64,000 bases of DNA from Pseudomonas baetica (GCF_002813455.1 NZ_PHHE01000001.1:3833001-3897000); one strand, 5' to 3'. Shown: positions 17,962 to 26,750, numbered from the stretch's first letter. Program-made: numbers and translations. The notes: generated by a model from the sequence alone, not told the origin.

Positions 17962-18909
17962 TCAACTGACTTTTGTCTGATATTCGCTTTGCCCTTTCAG
18001 CAAGGCGAATACCACCCGAGCAAGTTTGCGAGCCAGCATCACCAACGCCTGCGTGGTGCTGAAACCCCGTGCTCTCTGGGCTTCGTAAAACCCTTTCCAG
18101 GCTATCGTACGGCTAGCCGACATCGCTGCGTTGTGCAAAAGTCGGCGGGCCTCGGGGTCTCCGCGCTTGGTCAAGCTGCGGCGACCGTCCTTTTGCCCTG
18201 ATTTCGATACCCGTAAATCCATGCCCAGGAAGGCGATAAACGCATCCGCGTTGCTAAATTCTCCCCGCTGAAACGCCGTGAGCAGGCGCGCTCCGGTCAG
18301 AAATCCAATGCCCTCAACTTTCAGGCAACGCTTCAATTGGCCGAGCAAACCGGCTTGTTTGAGCTGATCGTTGATCGTCTTTTCGATCATCGTTTCAAGC
18401 CGCTGCATGGATTTTATTTGTTCAGCAAAAGCTGCCTTCAACAGCGGCTCATTCGACCAGCTCTGCACCAGGCCGACCCTTGCCTGGACCAAAGCCGCGC
18501 GGCGGCGGAAAAGGCTCAGGAGCTGGCGGTACAGCGGTGATGGCGGGGTCCAGGGGTGCAACTCCTCGGCTTCGTTCTTCAGGTAACGGGCCAGCAGCTT
18601 GGCGTCCAAGGCGTCGGTTTTGGCGCGGATCTTCACGCCTTCGCGGTAGTGTTTGAGTTCATAGCCGCCCACCATGTAAATCGTGCAACCGGCCGCATAG
18701 GCCAAATCAGCGAATTCCAGGTGGTAGATGTTGGTTGCCTCAATGGCAATAGACACGGGGACGAGCAAGGCCTTCAGCCACTGCTTGATGGATGTTTTGG
18801 TATTGGGAATCGCTTCAAGCAGATCGCTATCGGCCTGATAAATCACCAGTTCATTTTTGGCGACATCCACGCCAACGATCGGATTTGATAGAGCGACTGG
18901 CATTGCCAC
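17962..18909 (-). CDS. IS110-family DEDD transposase
   Basis: About 315 residues. The N-terminal RuvC-like half shows VGVDVAKNELVIY, AIEATNIYHLEF and AKTDALDAKLLARYL, which carry the D-E-D-D acidic residues. The C-terminal Tnp half has GIGFLTGARLLTAF and FLGMDLRVSKSGQKDGR, which includes the serine thought to form the covalent DNA link. A GTG at 18909 has GGAGGA 6 bases upstream and is preferred; an ATG at 18903 and an upstream ATG at 18939 are also in frame. It acts as an RNA-guided recombinase in the bridge-RNA model. The frame is intact, so the element may be active. Confidence 0.93.
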   Translation of the reverse strand: MAMPVALSNPIVGVDVAKNELVIYQADSDLLEAIPNTKTSIKQWLKALLVPVSIAIEATNIYHLEFADLAYAAGCTIYMVGGYELKHYREGVKIRAKTDALDAKLLARYLKNEAEELHPWTPPSPLYRQLLSLFRRRAALVQARVGLVQSWSNEPLLKAAFAEQIKSMQRLETMIEKTINDQLKQAGLLGQLKRCLKVEGIGFLTGARLLTAFQRGEFSNADAFIAFLGMDLRVSKSGQKDGRRSLTKRGDPEARRLLHNAAMSASRTIAWKGFYEAQRARGFSTTQALVMLARKLARVVFALLKGQSEYQTKVS

Positions 18910-18944
18910 AGGATTTCCTCCGGGATAAGGTTTGAGCACTTGAA

Positions 18945-19095
18945 GGGTTCACCCAGAGGCGCAGGCTTGTTCCTATCGTCGGTCTAGCCAGATGCATTCT
19001 TTATCGGCGCTTGGGTGAAAGGAGGAGGGGCGAAATCTCCCACGGTCTGTGCTGCGTCAACAGTCAGAATCGAGCCTTGTCCCTCCTCCTCCCTT
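18945..19095 (-). ncRNA. Predicted IS110 bridge RNA
   Basis: The non-coding end upstream of the transposase folds into two stem-loops in the transcribed direction. Stem 1 pairs 19081-19089 with 19021-19029; its loop holds AGGCTCG (complement of 19071-19077) and GTGGGAG (complement of 19037-19043), which match the left and right halves of the occupied REP in the order expected for left and right target guides. Stem 2 pairs 19013-19019 with 18948-18954; its loop holds AGAAT (complement of 18996-19000) and ACAAG (complement of 18966-18970), which match the element's right end and the complement of its left end, as donor guides should. Exact RNA ends are guessed. Confidence 0.7.
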
Positions 19096-19113
19096 CAAGT
19101 CCTACCATACAAG

Positions 19114-19137
19114 CGAGCCTGCTCGCGAAGAGGCCGG
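19114..19137. repeat. Remainder of the split REP
   Basis: CGAGCCTGCTCGCGAAGAGG directly follows the IS110 left end. It is the second part of the REP begun at 17932. Confidence 0.9.
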
Positions 19138-19145
19138 CTCAGGCG

Positions 19146-20522
19146 CTACAAATCTTCAGCCAAAGACTCAATCTGCTCCTGCCGCTCCGCCTGATTCAAC
19201 TTCGCATGCGGATTCAACGCCGACCACTGCGGATGCGCCCGCGCCTTGCTCAGCGCCTCGGGCAACTTGCCCTCGCGCCAGGTTTTGTCCTGCGGTGTCG
19301 CCACCTGAACCGCGTCCATTGCCGCATGCCCGCGAGTATTCAAGGCCTGGAGCAATTGCCGTTGGCGCAACGCCAACAACCGCAACACCCCGTCATCCAC
19401 GGTCAATTCCCGTTGTCCTTTGATCTTGCCCAGCAAGCGACTGCCATAACTGCGCGCGGTTTGCAGCGCGCCACCGGCAATCGCACCGGCCAACGCGGCG
19501 GCGCCGAGGGTAATCCCGCCCACCAGCAAATCGACGCCAGCCCCGGCCGCCGCGCCGGCAGCGATCCCGCCACCCACGCGCACGCCGAGTTGCTTGAGGG
19601 TTTCCGGGTTAAACAGGTCATCGCCCCAACGTCCGTCGAGCAGCGGCAAGTCACTGGCCGCCGCATCTTGCGGGCGAAACGCATAGAGCTTGAGCAACGC
19701 TTCGACACAACGCTGCTCACGCTGACGCACAGCCTTGCGCAATTCGCTGATGGCTTGCTGTTCCTGTTCGGCCTCGCTGACCACACTGCGCCGGCACGCG
19801 GCGCAATCGATCAGTAACTCGGCGATCAACCGCGCTGCACTTTGCTGACGGGCGAGGCGCTGAGCCTGCTGATCAGCAATCAGGCGTTCCAGTTGCGGCC
19901 GGGCATTTTCCAGCAGCAGTGCGAGGCTTTCGTACAGCCGCCGCTCGCCATCCTCCGGCGGTGCGACGCTGTCGAAGCGCACCAGCGCGTGCAGCCCCAA
20001 TCGCGCCAACGCCTCACGCCAGTCGGGCTCACGGTGGTTGGCACTGCTGACAAAATTCAGCACCGGCAGCAGCGGTTTGCCGCAACTGGCCAGCACTTCC
20101 AGTTCATCGCGGTACTTGGCCAGCACCGGTTCGCGGGCGTCGATCACATACAAACCAGCGTCGGAGGCGAGCAGTTGCCGCAGCACTTTGGCTTCCTGTT
20201 CGAAACGCTGGCGCGCCTCGCTGCCGTCGAGAAACCGCGCCAGCCGTGCCGGGCCGTCGAGGCGTTCGCCGGGGCGCTCCAGGCGCTCGAGAAAATCCAG
20301 CAGGGCGATGGCGTCTTCCAGGCCCGGCGTGTCGTAGAGGTCGAGCAATGGCTCGCCGTCCACCGACAACCGCGCGCCCTCGACATGCCGGGTGGTACTC
20401 GGCCGATGTGAGACTTCGCCGAAGCCAACGTCGCGAGTCAGCGTGCGCAGCAGCGAAGTCTTGCCGACGTTGGTGTGGCCGACCACCGCGAGTTTCAGCG
20501 GCGCTTTGAAGGCATCAGTCAT
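19146..20522 (-). CDS. GTPase with DUF3482 domain
   Basis: 458-residue protein with an N-terminal small-GTPase (Era/YihA-like) domain: P-loop GHTNVGKTS at residues 15-23, a G2-region threonine in RPSTTRHVEG and the G3 motif DTPGLED near residue 64. The C-terminal part is the DUF3482 region, with alanine- and glycine-rich hydrophobic stretches (GGGIAAGAAAGAGVDLLVGG) that could enter the membrane. Its start overlaps the end of the DUF2868 gene by 8 bases, so the two are coupled. The function of the pair is not established. Confidence 0.85.
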   Translation of the reverse strand: MTDAFKAPLKLAVVGHTNVGKTSLLRTLTRDVGFGEVSHRPSTTRHVEGARLSVDGEPLLDLYDTPGLEDAIALLDFLERLERPGERLDGPARLARFLDGSEARQRFEQEAKVLRQLLASDAGLYVIDAREPVLAKYRDELEVLASCGKPLLPVLNFVSSANHREPDWREALARLGLHALVRFDSVAPPEDGERRLYESLALLLENARPQLERLIADQQAQRLARQQSAARLIAELLIDCAACRRSVVSEAEQEQQAISELRKAVRQREQRCVEALLKLYAFRPQDAAASDLPLLDGRWGDDLFNPETLKQLGVRVGGGIAAGAAAGAGVDLLVGGITLGAAALAGAIAGGALQTARSYGSRLLGKIKGQRELTVDDGVLRLLALRQRQLLQALNTRGHAAMDAVQVATPQDKTWREGKLPEALSKARAHPQWSALNPHAKLNQAERQEQIESLAEDL

Positions 20523-21894
20523 GACCGTTCTCCAGCCAGTTCAACGGCGCGCAATCGGCGAATGGCAGTTCCAGCTGTTGCAGCGCGACGTGCCAGTCAC
20601 CGAGGCGTTCAGCATCCAGCGCTTCGCCGGGTGGCGCCTGTAGCAGCCAGACGCGGGTGGCGCTGGCGTTGCGCGCCAGTTCGGCGATCAGCGCAAGGCT
20701 GCCGCGATCCGGCGAGCGCCGAGGATCACAGGCAATCGCCAGGCGCGCCGGAGGAAAGCGACTGAGTTGTTCGAGGAGTTTGTTGCGCGATTCGCGGCTG
20801 TCGAGGATGCCGGCGTTGCTGACATTTTTCGGCAGCGCCGGCGGCCATGGGCGTTGCTCGTCGAGTTCGATGGCCACCAGCAATGCGCCGTCGCTGGCGT
20901 GTTCGCTGACGCTGCTTTCCACCCGATGCAGATGCTCTGGTGCCGCGTCGGTGACGCCTAGGCGTTCGCTGGTCGGCATCAGGCGTTCGCGCAGTTGCGC
21001 GTAGCCGGGCAGGTTCAGGTCCAGATGCAAGCGGTCACGTCCCCGTTTCCAGCGCCAGCGGCAGAACAACATCAGTATCAGACGCGGCAAGACACCATAG
21101 ATCAGCACCGCGCCCACCAGCCAGATGGCCCACCACTGGCGAACAAGCGCACGGTTGTAGTCGGTGTCCAGCGTCACGCGAATCATGTCGACGCGCGGCG
21201 CACTCCAACCCAAGGCATGCGGAATGACCGTCAACGCATCCGTCAGGGCGGCGAAGAAGTCGGCGCCTAACAGCGTGCTTTCCCAAATGAAGTCATAGCG
21301 CCGGGCAGCCATCATCAACACCAGCATGCTCAGAGCGCTGAGCATGATCAGCAGCCACAGGCCATTGACCAGCGTGCCGATCGCCCAACGATTGAGTTTT
21401 TGCCGTTGCAACAACACGAGCAACGCTGGGGGCAACTGTGCGGCTTTGGCGTCACGGGCGAATTTTTCGCTGAGCCAAAGCCAGAGCCGGCCGAGTGCGG
21501 CGCCATGTTCCCCGGCGAACAACAGTCCCAGCGCCCAACTCAACAGCAAAATCAGATTCACCCCGAGCAACGTACCCAGCGCCCAGAAAATATTCACCGG
21601 TCGCGTGCCGTCACCCAGCGTGGAAAACGCCATCCCTGCGCCGGCAAAACAGGCCAGCACCACCATCAACAGCAGCGCCAGACGCGCGCCTTGCAGCCAG
21701 TGTTTGAGTGCGCTGGTCAGCCCGTCACGCTCAGCCAGCCACAAGGCACGGCGCTGAATCCGGCTCGGCAGATCGCCGCCAGCCGCGCGGGCCAGGCGAT
21801 TGGCTTCCAGATCATCCAGAGGACCTGCGTGTTCTTCGCGCAGGCGCACGGTTTCGGTCAACCAGAGGTTTTGCAGTGGAGTCAGTTGTGTCAC
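20515..21894 (-). CDS. DUF2868 membrane protein
   Basis: 459-residue protein with four clear hydrophobic helices, about residues 70-95, 100-125, 175-200 and 255-280, the last leading into an arginine-rich segment, then a soluble C-terminal domain of about 170 residues. It belongs to the DUF2868 family that accompanies DUF3482 GTPases. Its last 8 bases overlap the GTPase start. It is divergent from folA with about 85 bases between. The pair might form a membrane GTPase complex; this is inference from gene coupling only. Confidence 0.82.
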   Translation of the reverse strand: MTQLTPLQNLWLTETVRLREEHAGPLDDLEANRLARAAGGDLPSRIQRRALWLAERDGLTSALKHWLQGARLALLLMVVLACFAGAGMAFSTLGDGTRPVNIFWALGTLLGVNLILLLSWALGLLFAGEHGAALGRLWLWLSEKFARDAKAAQLPPALLVLLQRQKLNRWAIGTLVNGLWLLIMLSALSMLVLMMAARRYDFIWESTLLGADFFAALTDALTVIPHALGWSAPRVDMIRVTLDTDYNRALVRQWWAIWLVGAVLIYGVLPRLILMLFCRWRWKRGRDRLHLDLNLPGYAQLRERLMPTSERLGVTDAAPEHLHRVESSVSEHASDGALLVAIELDEQRPWPPALPKNVSNAGILDSRESRNKLLEQLSRFPPARLAIACDPRRSPDRGSLALIAELARNASATRVWLLQAPPGEALDAERLGDWHVALQQLELPFADCAPLNWLENGHD

Positions 21895-21979
21895 GCGGCA
21901 TCCCGTCGCTCAATTGAGCCGTGAGCATAACCGCTGTGGCGCTTATCGGGTCAAGCGAGGCTCTGGTATCCTCGCCGGC

Positions 21980-22492
21980 ATGACTAAATCACTCCCCTTA
22001 AGCCTGATCGCAGCCCTCGGTGAAAACCGCGTGATCGGCGTCGACAACAGCATGCCCTGGCACCTGCCGGGGGACTTCAAATACTTCAAGGCCACGACGC
22101 TCGGCAAGCCGATCATCATGGGTCGCAAGACCTGGGATTCCCTCGGTCGTCCGCTGCCGGGCCGGTTAAACATCGTGGTCAGCCGTCAGGTCGATCTGGT
22201 GCTCGAAGGTGCGGAGGTTTATCCGTCGCTGGAGGCTGCAGTGGTTCGCGCCGAAGAGTGGGCGAAAGCGCAGGGCGTCGATGAGCTGATGCTGATTGGC
22301 GGCGCGCAGTTGTATGCGCAAGGGCTGGCGCAGGCGGATCGTCTGTACCTGACCCGTGTGGCGCTGAGCCCGGAGGGCGATGCGTGGTTTCCGGAATTTG
22401 ATTTGAACCAGTGGAAGCTGGTGTCGAATGTGCCGAATCCGGCTGAGGGTGATAAGCCGGCGTACAACTTCGAAGTCTGGGAAAAAGCTTAA
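21980..22492 (+). CDS. folA: Dihydrofolate reductase
   Basis: 170-residue NADPH-dependent enzyme that regenerates tetrahydrofolate, the cofactor consumed by thyA. The sequence shows SLIAALGENRVIGVDNSMPW at the start, the substrate segment HLPGDFKYFKATT with its acidic residue, the cofactor segment IIMGRKTWDSLGRPLPGR and IGGAQLYAQ. The ATG at 21980 is chosen because the longer open frame would run into the divergent gene and lacks similarity. Trimethoprim target. Length is normal for a chromosomal enzyme. Confidence 0.96.
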   Translation: MTKSLPLSLIAALGENRVIGVDNSMPWHLPGDFKYFKATTLGKPIIMGRKTWDSLGRPLPGRLNIVVSRQVDLVLEGAEVYPSLEAAVVRAEEWAKAQGVDELMLIGGAQLYAQGLAQADRLYLTRVALSPEGDAWFPEFDLNQWKLVSNVPNPAEGDKPAYNFEVWEKA

Positions 22493-22514
22493 GAGCTTCT
22501 TCGTCGGAACGCCG

Positions 22515-22593
22515 CCCGGAGCAAGCTCGCTCCCACAGGGGATTTGTTTCGATCACAGATCCAGTGTGGGAGCGAGCCTGCTCGCGAAAGCGG
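22515..22593. repeat. REPIN between folA and tcyP
   Basis: Inverted REP pair; the left unit is altered at its outer end (CCGGAGCAAGCTCGCTCCCAC), the right is standard (GTGGGAGCGAGCCTGCTCGCG). It lies between convergent genes. Confidence 0.88.
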
Positions 22594-22608
22594 TCTGTCA
22601 GGCGCTAC

Positions 22609-24000
22609 TTAAGTCTGCGCCAACTCCGCATGCTCATCGGCATCCAGCAGTTCTTTATCCGTCTGCTGCATCACCTGACTGGTAATCGCACCGGCGGTGA
22701 TCGCGCCACTCACGTTCAACGCCGTACGACCCATGTCGATCAGCGGCTCAACCGAAATCAGCAACGCCACCAACGACACCGGCAAGCCCATCGCCGGCAG
22801 CACGATCAGCGCGGCAAACGTCGCACCGCCACCCACGCCCGCCACACCGGCCGAACTCAGCGTCACAATCGCCACCAACGTCGCGATCCACAGCGGATCG
22901 AGCGGGTTGATGCCCACGGTCGGCGCAACCATCACCGCCAGCATCGCCGGGTACAGACCTGCGCAACCGTTCTGGCCGATGGTCGCACCGAACGAAGCGG
23001 CGAAACTCGCCACCGATTGTGGAATGCCCAGACGACGAGTCTGCGCTTCAATGCTCAGCGGAATGCTCGCGGCGCTGGAACGGCTGGTGAACGCGAACGT
23101 CAGCACCGGCCAGATCTTGCGGAAGAAACGCAGCGGGTTGATCCCGGCCGCCGACACCAGCAAGCCGTGTACAACAAACATCAGGCCCAGACCGAGGTAC
23201 GACACCACCACGAAACTGCCGAGCTTGATGATGTCTTGCAGGTTGGAGCCGGCGACCACTTTGGTCATCAGCGCCAGCACGCCGTACGGGGTCAGCTTCA
23301 TCACCAGGCGCACCAGGCGCATCACCCAGGCTTGCAGGGTGTCGATGGCGTTGATCACTTTTTGACCTTTCTCGACGTCATCCTTGAGCAGTTGCAGCGC
23401 GGCAACCCCCAGGAATGCGGCGAAGATCACCACGCTGATGATCGAGGTCGGTTTGGCCCGGGCCAGGTCGGCGAACGGGTTTTGCGGGATGAACGACAGC
23501 AGTAGCTGCGGCACATTCAGGTCGGCAACCTTGCCGGCGTAGTCACTCTGAATGGTTTGCAGGCGGGCCATTTCCTGGGTGCCGGCGACCAGACCTTCTG
23601 CGGTGAGGCCGAACAGATTGGTCAGGCCTATACCGATCAGCGCCGCAATCGCGGTGGTGAACAGCAGCGTGCCGATGGTCAGGAAGCTGATCTTGCCCAG
23701 CGACGACGCGTTGTGCAGACGCGCCACGGCGCTGAGGATCGAAGCGAACACCAGCGGGATGACGATCATTTGCAGCAACTGCACGTAACCGTTGCCGACC
23801 AGATCGAACCAGCCGATCGAGGCTTTCAGCACCGGGTTGCCGGCACCGTAAACGGTGTGCAGGGCCACGCCGAACGCTACGCCCAACACCAGCGCGAGCA
23901 GGACTTTTTTCGCCAGGCTCCACGAGGTGTGGCGGGTTTGCGCCAGACCGAAGAGCAGGGCGAGGAACACCAGCAGGTTGAGAATCAGCGGTAGATTCAT
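22609..24000 (-). CDS. tcyP: L-cystine:cation symporter TcyP
   Basis: 463-residue carrier of the dicarboxylate/amino acid:cation symporter fold. It is recognisably close, along its whole length, to E. coli YdjN/TcyP, including [20 protein letters not shown], the serine-rich hairpin [15 protein letters not shown] and the helical segment [17 protein letters not shown]. Same length as the E. coli protein. It imports cystine as a sulfur source. No sulfur-related regulator site was identified upstream. It is divergent from the interrupted phosphatase gene. Confidence 0.93.
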   Translation of the reverse strand: MNLPLILNLLVFLALLFGLAQTRHTSWSLAKKVLLALVLGVAFGVALHTVYGAGNPVLKASIGWFDLVGNGYVQLLQMIVIPLVFASILSAVARLHNASSLGKISFLTIGTLLFTTAIAALIGIGLTNLFGLTAEGLVAGTQEMARLQTIQSDYAGKVADLNVPQLLLSFIPQNPFADLARAKPTSIISVVIFAAFLGVAALQLLKDDVEKGQKVINAIDTLQAWVMRLVRLVMKLTPYGVLALMTKVVAGSNLQDIIKLGSFVVVSYLGLGLMFVVHGLLVSAAGINPLRFFRKIWPVLTFAFTSRSSAASIPLSIEAQTRRLGIPQSVASFAASFGATIGQNGCAGLYPAMLAVMVAPTVGINPLDPLWIATLVAIVTLSSAGVAGVGGGATFAALIVLPAMGLPVSLVALLISVEPLIDMGRTALNVSGAITAGAITSQVMQQTDKELLDADEHAELAQT

Positions 24001-24241
24001 GAGAACTCCAGAAAAGACTTTGCCAACAGCCTTCCGGGGCTGCTGCGAACCGGCAAGCCTAACAGTTTGATTTCCAATGAATTAATACCGAAAACGTATG
24101 GTGATAGTCGCTTTTGGAATAAGCCGGTGTCGCTTTGGGGAATGCATCTGGCGCGATGGGGACGCGGACGGTCGCTGACAGACGAGGGCTGTCACACTTA
24201 TTTGTTAGCGTCGATGTCTTTAGCTCAGGGAGAAAGCATCG
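24001..24241. promoter_or_regulatory. Divergent tcyP/pchP-like promoter region
   Basis: 241 bases with no convincing gene. Two direct copies of GTCGCTTT (24107-24114 and 24129-24136) are spaced 22 bp, two helical turns, and extend to GTCGCTTTTGGAAT and GTCGCTTTGGGGAAT. Such spacing is usual for AraC-family activator sites. In P. aeruginosa pchP is controlled by the AraC-family protein GbdR, so a GbdR-type site is a reasonable guess. GGGAGA precedes the ATG at 24242. Confidence 0.5.
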
Positions 24242-24271
24242 ATGAAATTTGCACCGAAATTTCTGGCTGTC

Positions 24272-24282
24272 GCACTGACGGT
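24272..24282. repeat. 11-bp target site duplication, left copy
   Basis: GCACTGACGGT here and again at 25703-25713. Eleven bp is within the range usual for IS4-family elements. The repeat is also part of the pchP coding sequence. Confidence 0.95.
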
Positions 24283-25702
24283 CATCCCTTTCAAGGTCTT
24301 AGGTAAAATCCCCTGATACTTCAGCCAGGAGGACCCGAACGATGTGGGCCGATGTTCTAGCGCGTTTCGAGAAAAAAGCACCTGCCAGTGTCATGGCCAA
24401 ATTGGCGCTGGAGCAGGCCATTGCGCCTGAGTGGATTGATCAGGTCTTCGAAGAGCATCGGCAACGGCAGTATTCTCGTGAGCTACTGTTCTCGACCATC
24501 ATCAAGCTGATGTCCCTTGTTTCATTGGGCTTGAAGCCATCCCTGCACGCCGCCGCGCGGCAACTGGAAGATCTTCCTGTCAGTTTGGCTGCCCTCTACG
24601 ACAAGATCAGTCGTACTGAACCTGCGCTGTTACGCGCTCTGGTCACAGGTTGTGCGCAACGTCTGACTCCGACCATCAAGGAGCTGGGCTGCACCAAAAC
24701 GTTGCCGGGCTGGCAGCTTCGAGTGGTGGACGGCAATCATTTGGCTTCCACTGAGAAACGTCTGGGCGCTCTACGCCATGAGCGAGGCGCCGCTCGTCCT
24801 GGCTTTTCGGTGGTTGTTTACGACCCCGATCTCGATCAGGTCATCGACCTTCAGGCGTGTGAGGATGCCTACGCAAGCGAGCGTGTTTGCGTGCTGCCTC
24901 TACTGGCCAATGCCGAGCCAGGCCAAGTGTGGCTGGCTGATCGACTCTATTGCACGCTCCCGGTCATGGAGGCTTGTGAGCAGGTCCAGACATCCTTTGT
25001 CATTCGTCAGCAAGCCAAACATCCACGCCTGATTCAAGAGGGTGAGTGGCAAGAACCCGTGCCTGTGGAAACAGGCACTGTGCGTGAGCAGATCATCCAG
25101 GTCAGAGGCGGTTACCAATGTCGGCGTGTCGAACTGACGCTTCATTCGCCAACAGACTCGGGTGACAGCAGCTTGATGTTCTGGAGCAATCTACCCCAAA
25201 GCGTCAGCGCACAGCAGATCGCGCAACTCTATCGCCGTCGCTGGAGCATTGAAGGCATGTTCCAGCGACTGGAAGCGATCCTGGAAAGTGAAATCGAAAC
25301 TCTTGGCAGCCCAAAGGCTGCCTTACTCGGGTTCGCCACTGCGGTGTTGGCCTACAACGTCCTGGCCGTCCTCAAACGAAGCGTCGAGCAAGCTCACCGG
25401 GATACCCAGCCTGACGGCTGGGAAGCCTCGATCTATCACTTGGCGGTTCAGGTCAGGAGTGGTTATGAGGGAATGCAGATTGCGCTGCCTTCGGAATATC
25501 TTCCCGTCATTCCTCTGGAAAAACTGGCCCAGCGCTTACTAGAGCTGGCCAGCAACATCCAACCCAAACAAGTTGCGAAAAGCCCCCGTGGCCCCAAAGT
25601 GCCTAAGCCCAAGACATGGGTCCAAGGCACGGCGGTGCATGCGCATGTTTCAACGGACAGAGTAATCAAGGCTGCCAAAACTAAAAGACCTTGAAAGGGA
25701 TG
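24283..25702 (+). mobile_element. IS4-family insertion sequence
   Basis: 1420-bp element. The ends are inverted copies of CATCCCTTTCAAGGTCTT (24283-24300 and the complement of 25685-25702), identical over 18 bp. It is flanked by the direct repeat GCACTGACGGT. One transposase gene fills it. The repeats and the frame show no decay, so the insertion looks recent. Confidence 0.96.
24342..25694 (+). CDS. IS4-family DDE transposase
   Basis: 450-residue transposase. The three acidic residues can be placed in RVVDGNHLAS, VWLADRLYCT and YRRRWSIEGMFQRLE, the last being the IS4-type Y-x2-R-x3-E signature. ATG at 24342 has GGAGG 9 bases upstream. The C-terminal stop lies 8 bases before the element's end, so the coding sequence runs into the inverted repeat. 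Full length and intact. Same orientation as the gene it interrupts. Confidence 0.95.
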   Translation: MWADVLARFEKKAPASVMAKLALEQAIAPEWIDQVFEEHRQRQYSRELLFSTIIKLMSLVSLGLKPSLHAAARQLEDLPVSLAALYDKISRTEPALLRALVTGCAQRLTPTIKELGCTKTLPGWQLRVVDGNHLASTEKRLGALRHERGAARPGFSVVVYDPDLDQVIDLQACEDAYASERVCVLPLLANAEPGQVWLADRLYCTLPVMEACEQVQTSFVIRQQAKHPRLIQEGEWQEPVPVETGTVREQIIQVRGGYQCRRVELTLHSPTDSGDSSLMFWSNLPQSVSAQQIAQLYRRRWSIEGMFQRLEAILESEIETLGSPKAALLGFATAVLAYNVLAVLKRSVEQAHRDTQPDGWEASIYHLAVQVRSGYEGMQIALPSEYLPVIPLEKLAQRLLELASNIQPKQVAKSPRGPKVPKPKTWVQGTAVHAHVSTDRVIKAAKTKRP

Positions 25703-25713
25703 GCACTGACGGT
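25703..25713. repeat. 11-bp target site duplication, right copy
   Basis: GCACTGACGGT, identical to 24272-24282, immediately after the right inverted repeat of the IS4-family element. Confidence 0.95.
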
Positions 25714-26750
25714 AGGTTTGGGCCTGGCCGGTCAGGCTTTCGCCACTGACCTCAAACACTGGCCGGCCGATCAGGCCAAGGCACTGGACGCGATGATCGC
25801 CGCCAACGCCAACAAGGGTAACTACGCGGTGTTCGACATGGACAACACCAGTTACCGCTACGACCTTGAAGAATCCTTGCTGCCGTTCATGGAAAACAAG
25901 GGCCTGATCACCCGCGACAAGCTCGATCCCTCGCTGAAACTGATGCCGTTCAAGGACACCGCTGACCACAAGGAAAGCCTGTTCAGTTACTACTATCGCC
26001 TCTGCGAAGTCGACGACATGGTCTGCTACCCGTGGGTGGCGCAGGTGTTCTCCGGGTTCACCCTCAAGGAACTCAAAGGCTACGTCGATGAGCTGATGGC
26101 CTCGGGCAAGCCGGTGCCGGCAACCTATTACGAAGGCGATGTGGTCAAGAAGCTCGACGTCAATCCGCCGAAGATCTTCACCGGCCAGCAAGAGCTCTAC
26201 AACAAGCTGATGGAGAACGGCATCGAGGTCTACGTGATGACCGCGGCCTCTGAAGAACTGGTGCGCATGGTCGCGGCCGATCCGAAGTACGGCTACAACG
26301 TCAAACCGCAAAATGTCATCGGCGTGAGTCTGCTACTCAAGAATCGCGAGACCAATGAGCTGACCACCGCACGCAAGCAGATCACCGCTGGCAAATATGA
26401 CGAGAAGGCCAACCTTGGCCTCGAACTGACGCCATACCTGTGGACCCCGGCGACCTGGATGGCCGGTAAGCATGCGGCGATTCTGACCTACATCGACGAA
26501 TGGAAAAAACCGGTACTGGTCGGTGGCGATACCCCAACCAGTGACGGCTATATGCTGTTCCACGATGTGGATGTGGCCAAGGGCGGCATTCATTTGTGGA
26601 TCAACCGCAAGGACAAATACATGACCCAACTCAACGGCATGATGGCCAAGCACGCGGCAGCGCAGGCCAAGGAAGGGTTGCCGGTGACGGCGGACAAGAA
26701 CTGGGTGATCGTCAAGCCTGAGGAAATCCAGTAACAGACACAGGGCCAGT

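Larger units (their letters stand above)
17939..19113 (-). mobile_element. IS110-family insertion sequence inserted in a REP
   Basis: 1175-bp element with a single transposase gene on the minus strand, about 200 bp of non-coding DNA upstream of it and only 23 bp after it, the plan of the IS110 (not IS1111) group. Read in the element's orientation, the junctions are GGCTCG-CT-TGTATGG and ATAGAAT-CT-CCCAC, so a CT core is present at both ends and only one copy belongs to the empty site. ATGGT near the left end and ACCAT near the right form short subterminal inverted repeats. Boundaries follow from the interrupted REP. IS110 relatives that target REPs are known (ISPpu9/10, ISPa11, IS621). Confidence 0.93.
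24242..26734 (+). pseudogene. pchP: Phosphorylcholine-phosphatase-like HAD gene interrupted by an IS4 element
   Basis: Thirteen codons (MKFAPKFLAVALT) from 24242 run to 24282, then the insertion, then the rest from 25714 to the TAA at 26732-26734. Removing the element and one target copy gives a single 353-residue frame with a signal peptide ending GLAGQAFA. The mature part has the HAD motifs DMDNTSYRYD, VMTAASEE and GGDTPTSDGYM, matching the periplasmic phosphorylcholine phosphatase PchP (choline breakdown) as remembered. The IS right end supplies TTG (25691) and ATG (25700) in frame with the remainder; TTG would give MKGMALTVGLGLAGQAFA, still a plausible signal peptide. Confidence 0.9.

Noticed and set aside
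24067..24306. 79-codon open frame crossing the pchP start and the IS left end
   Set aside because: It spans the insertion junction in another frame, so it did not exist before the IS arrived.
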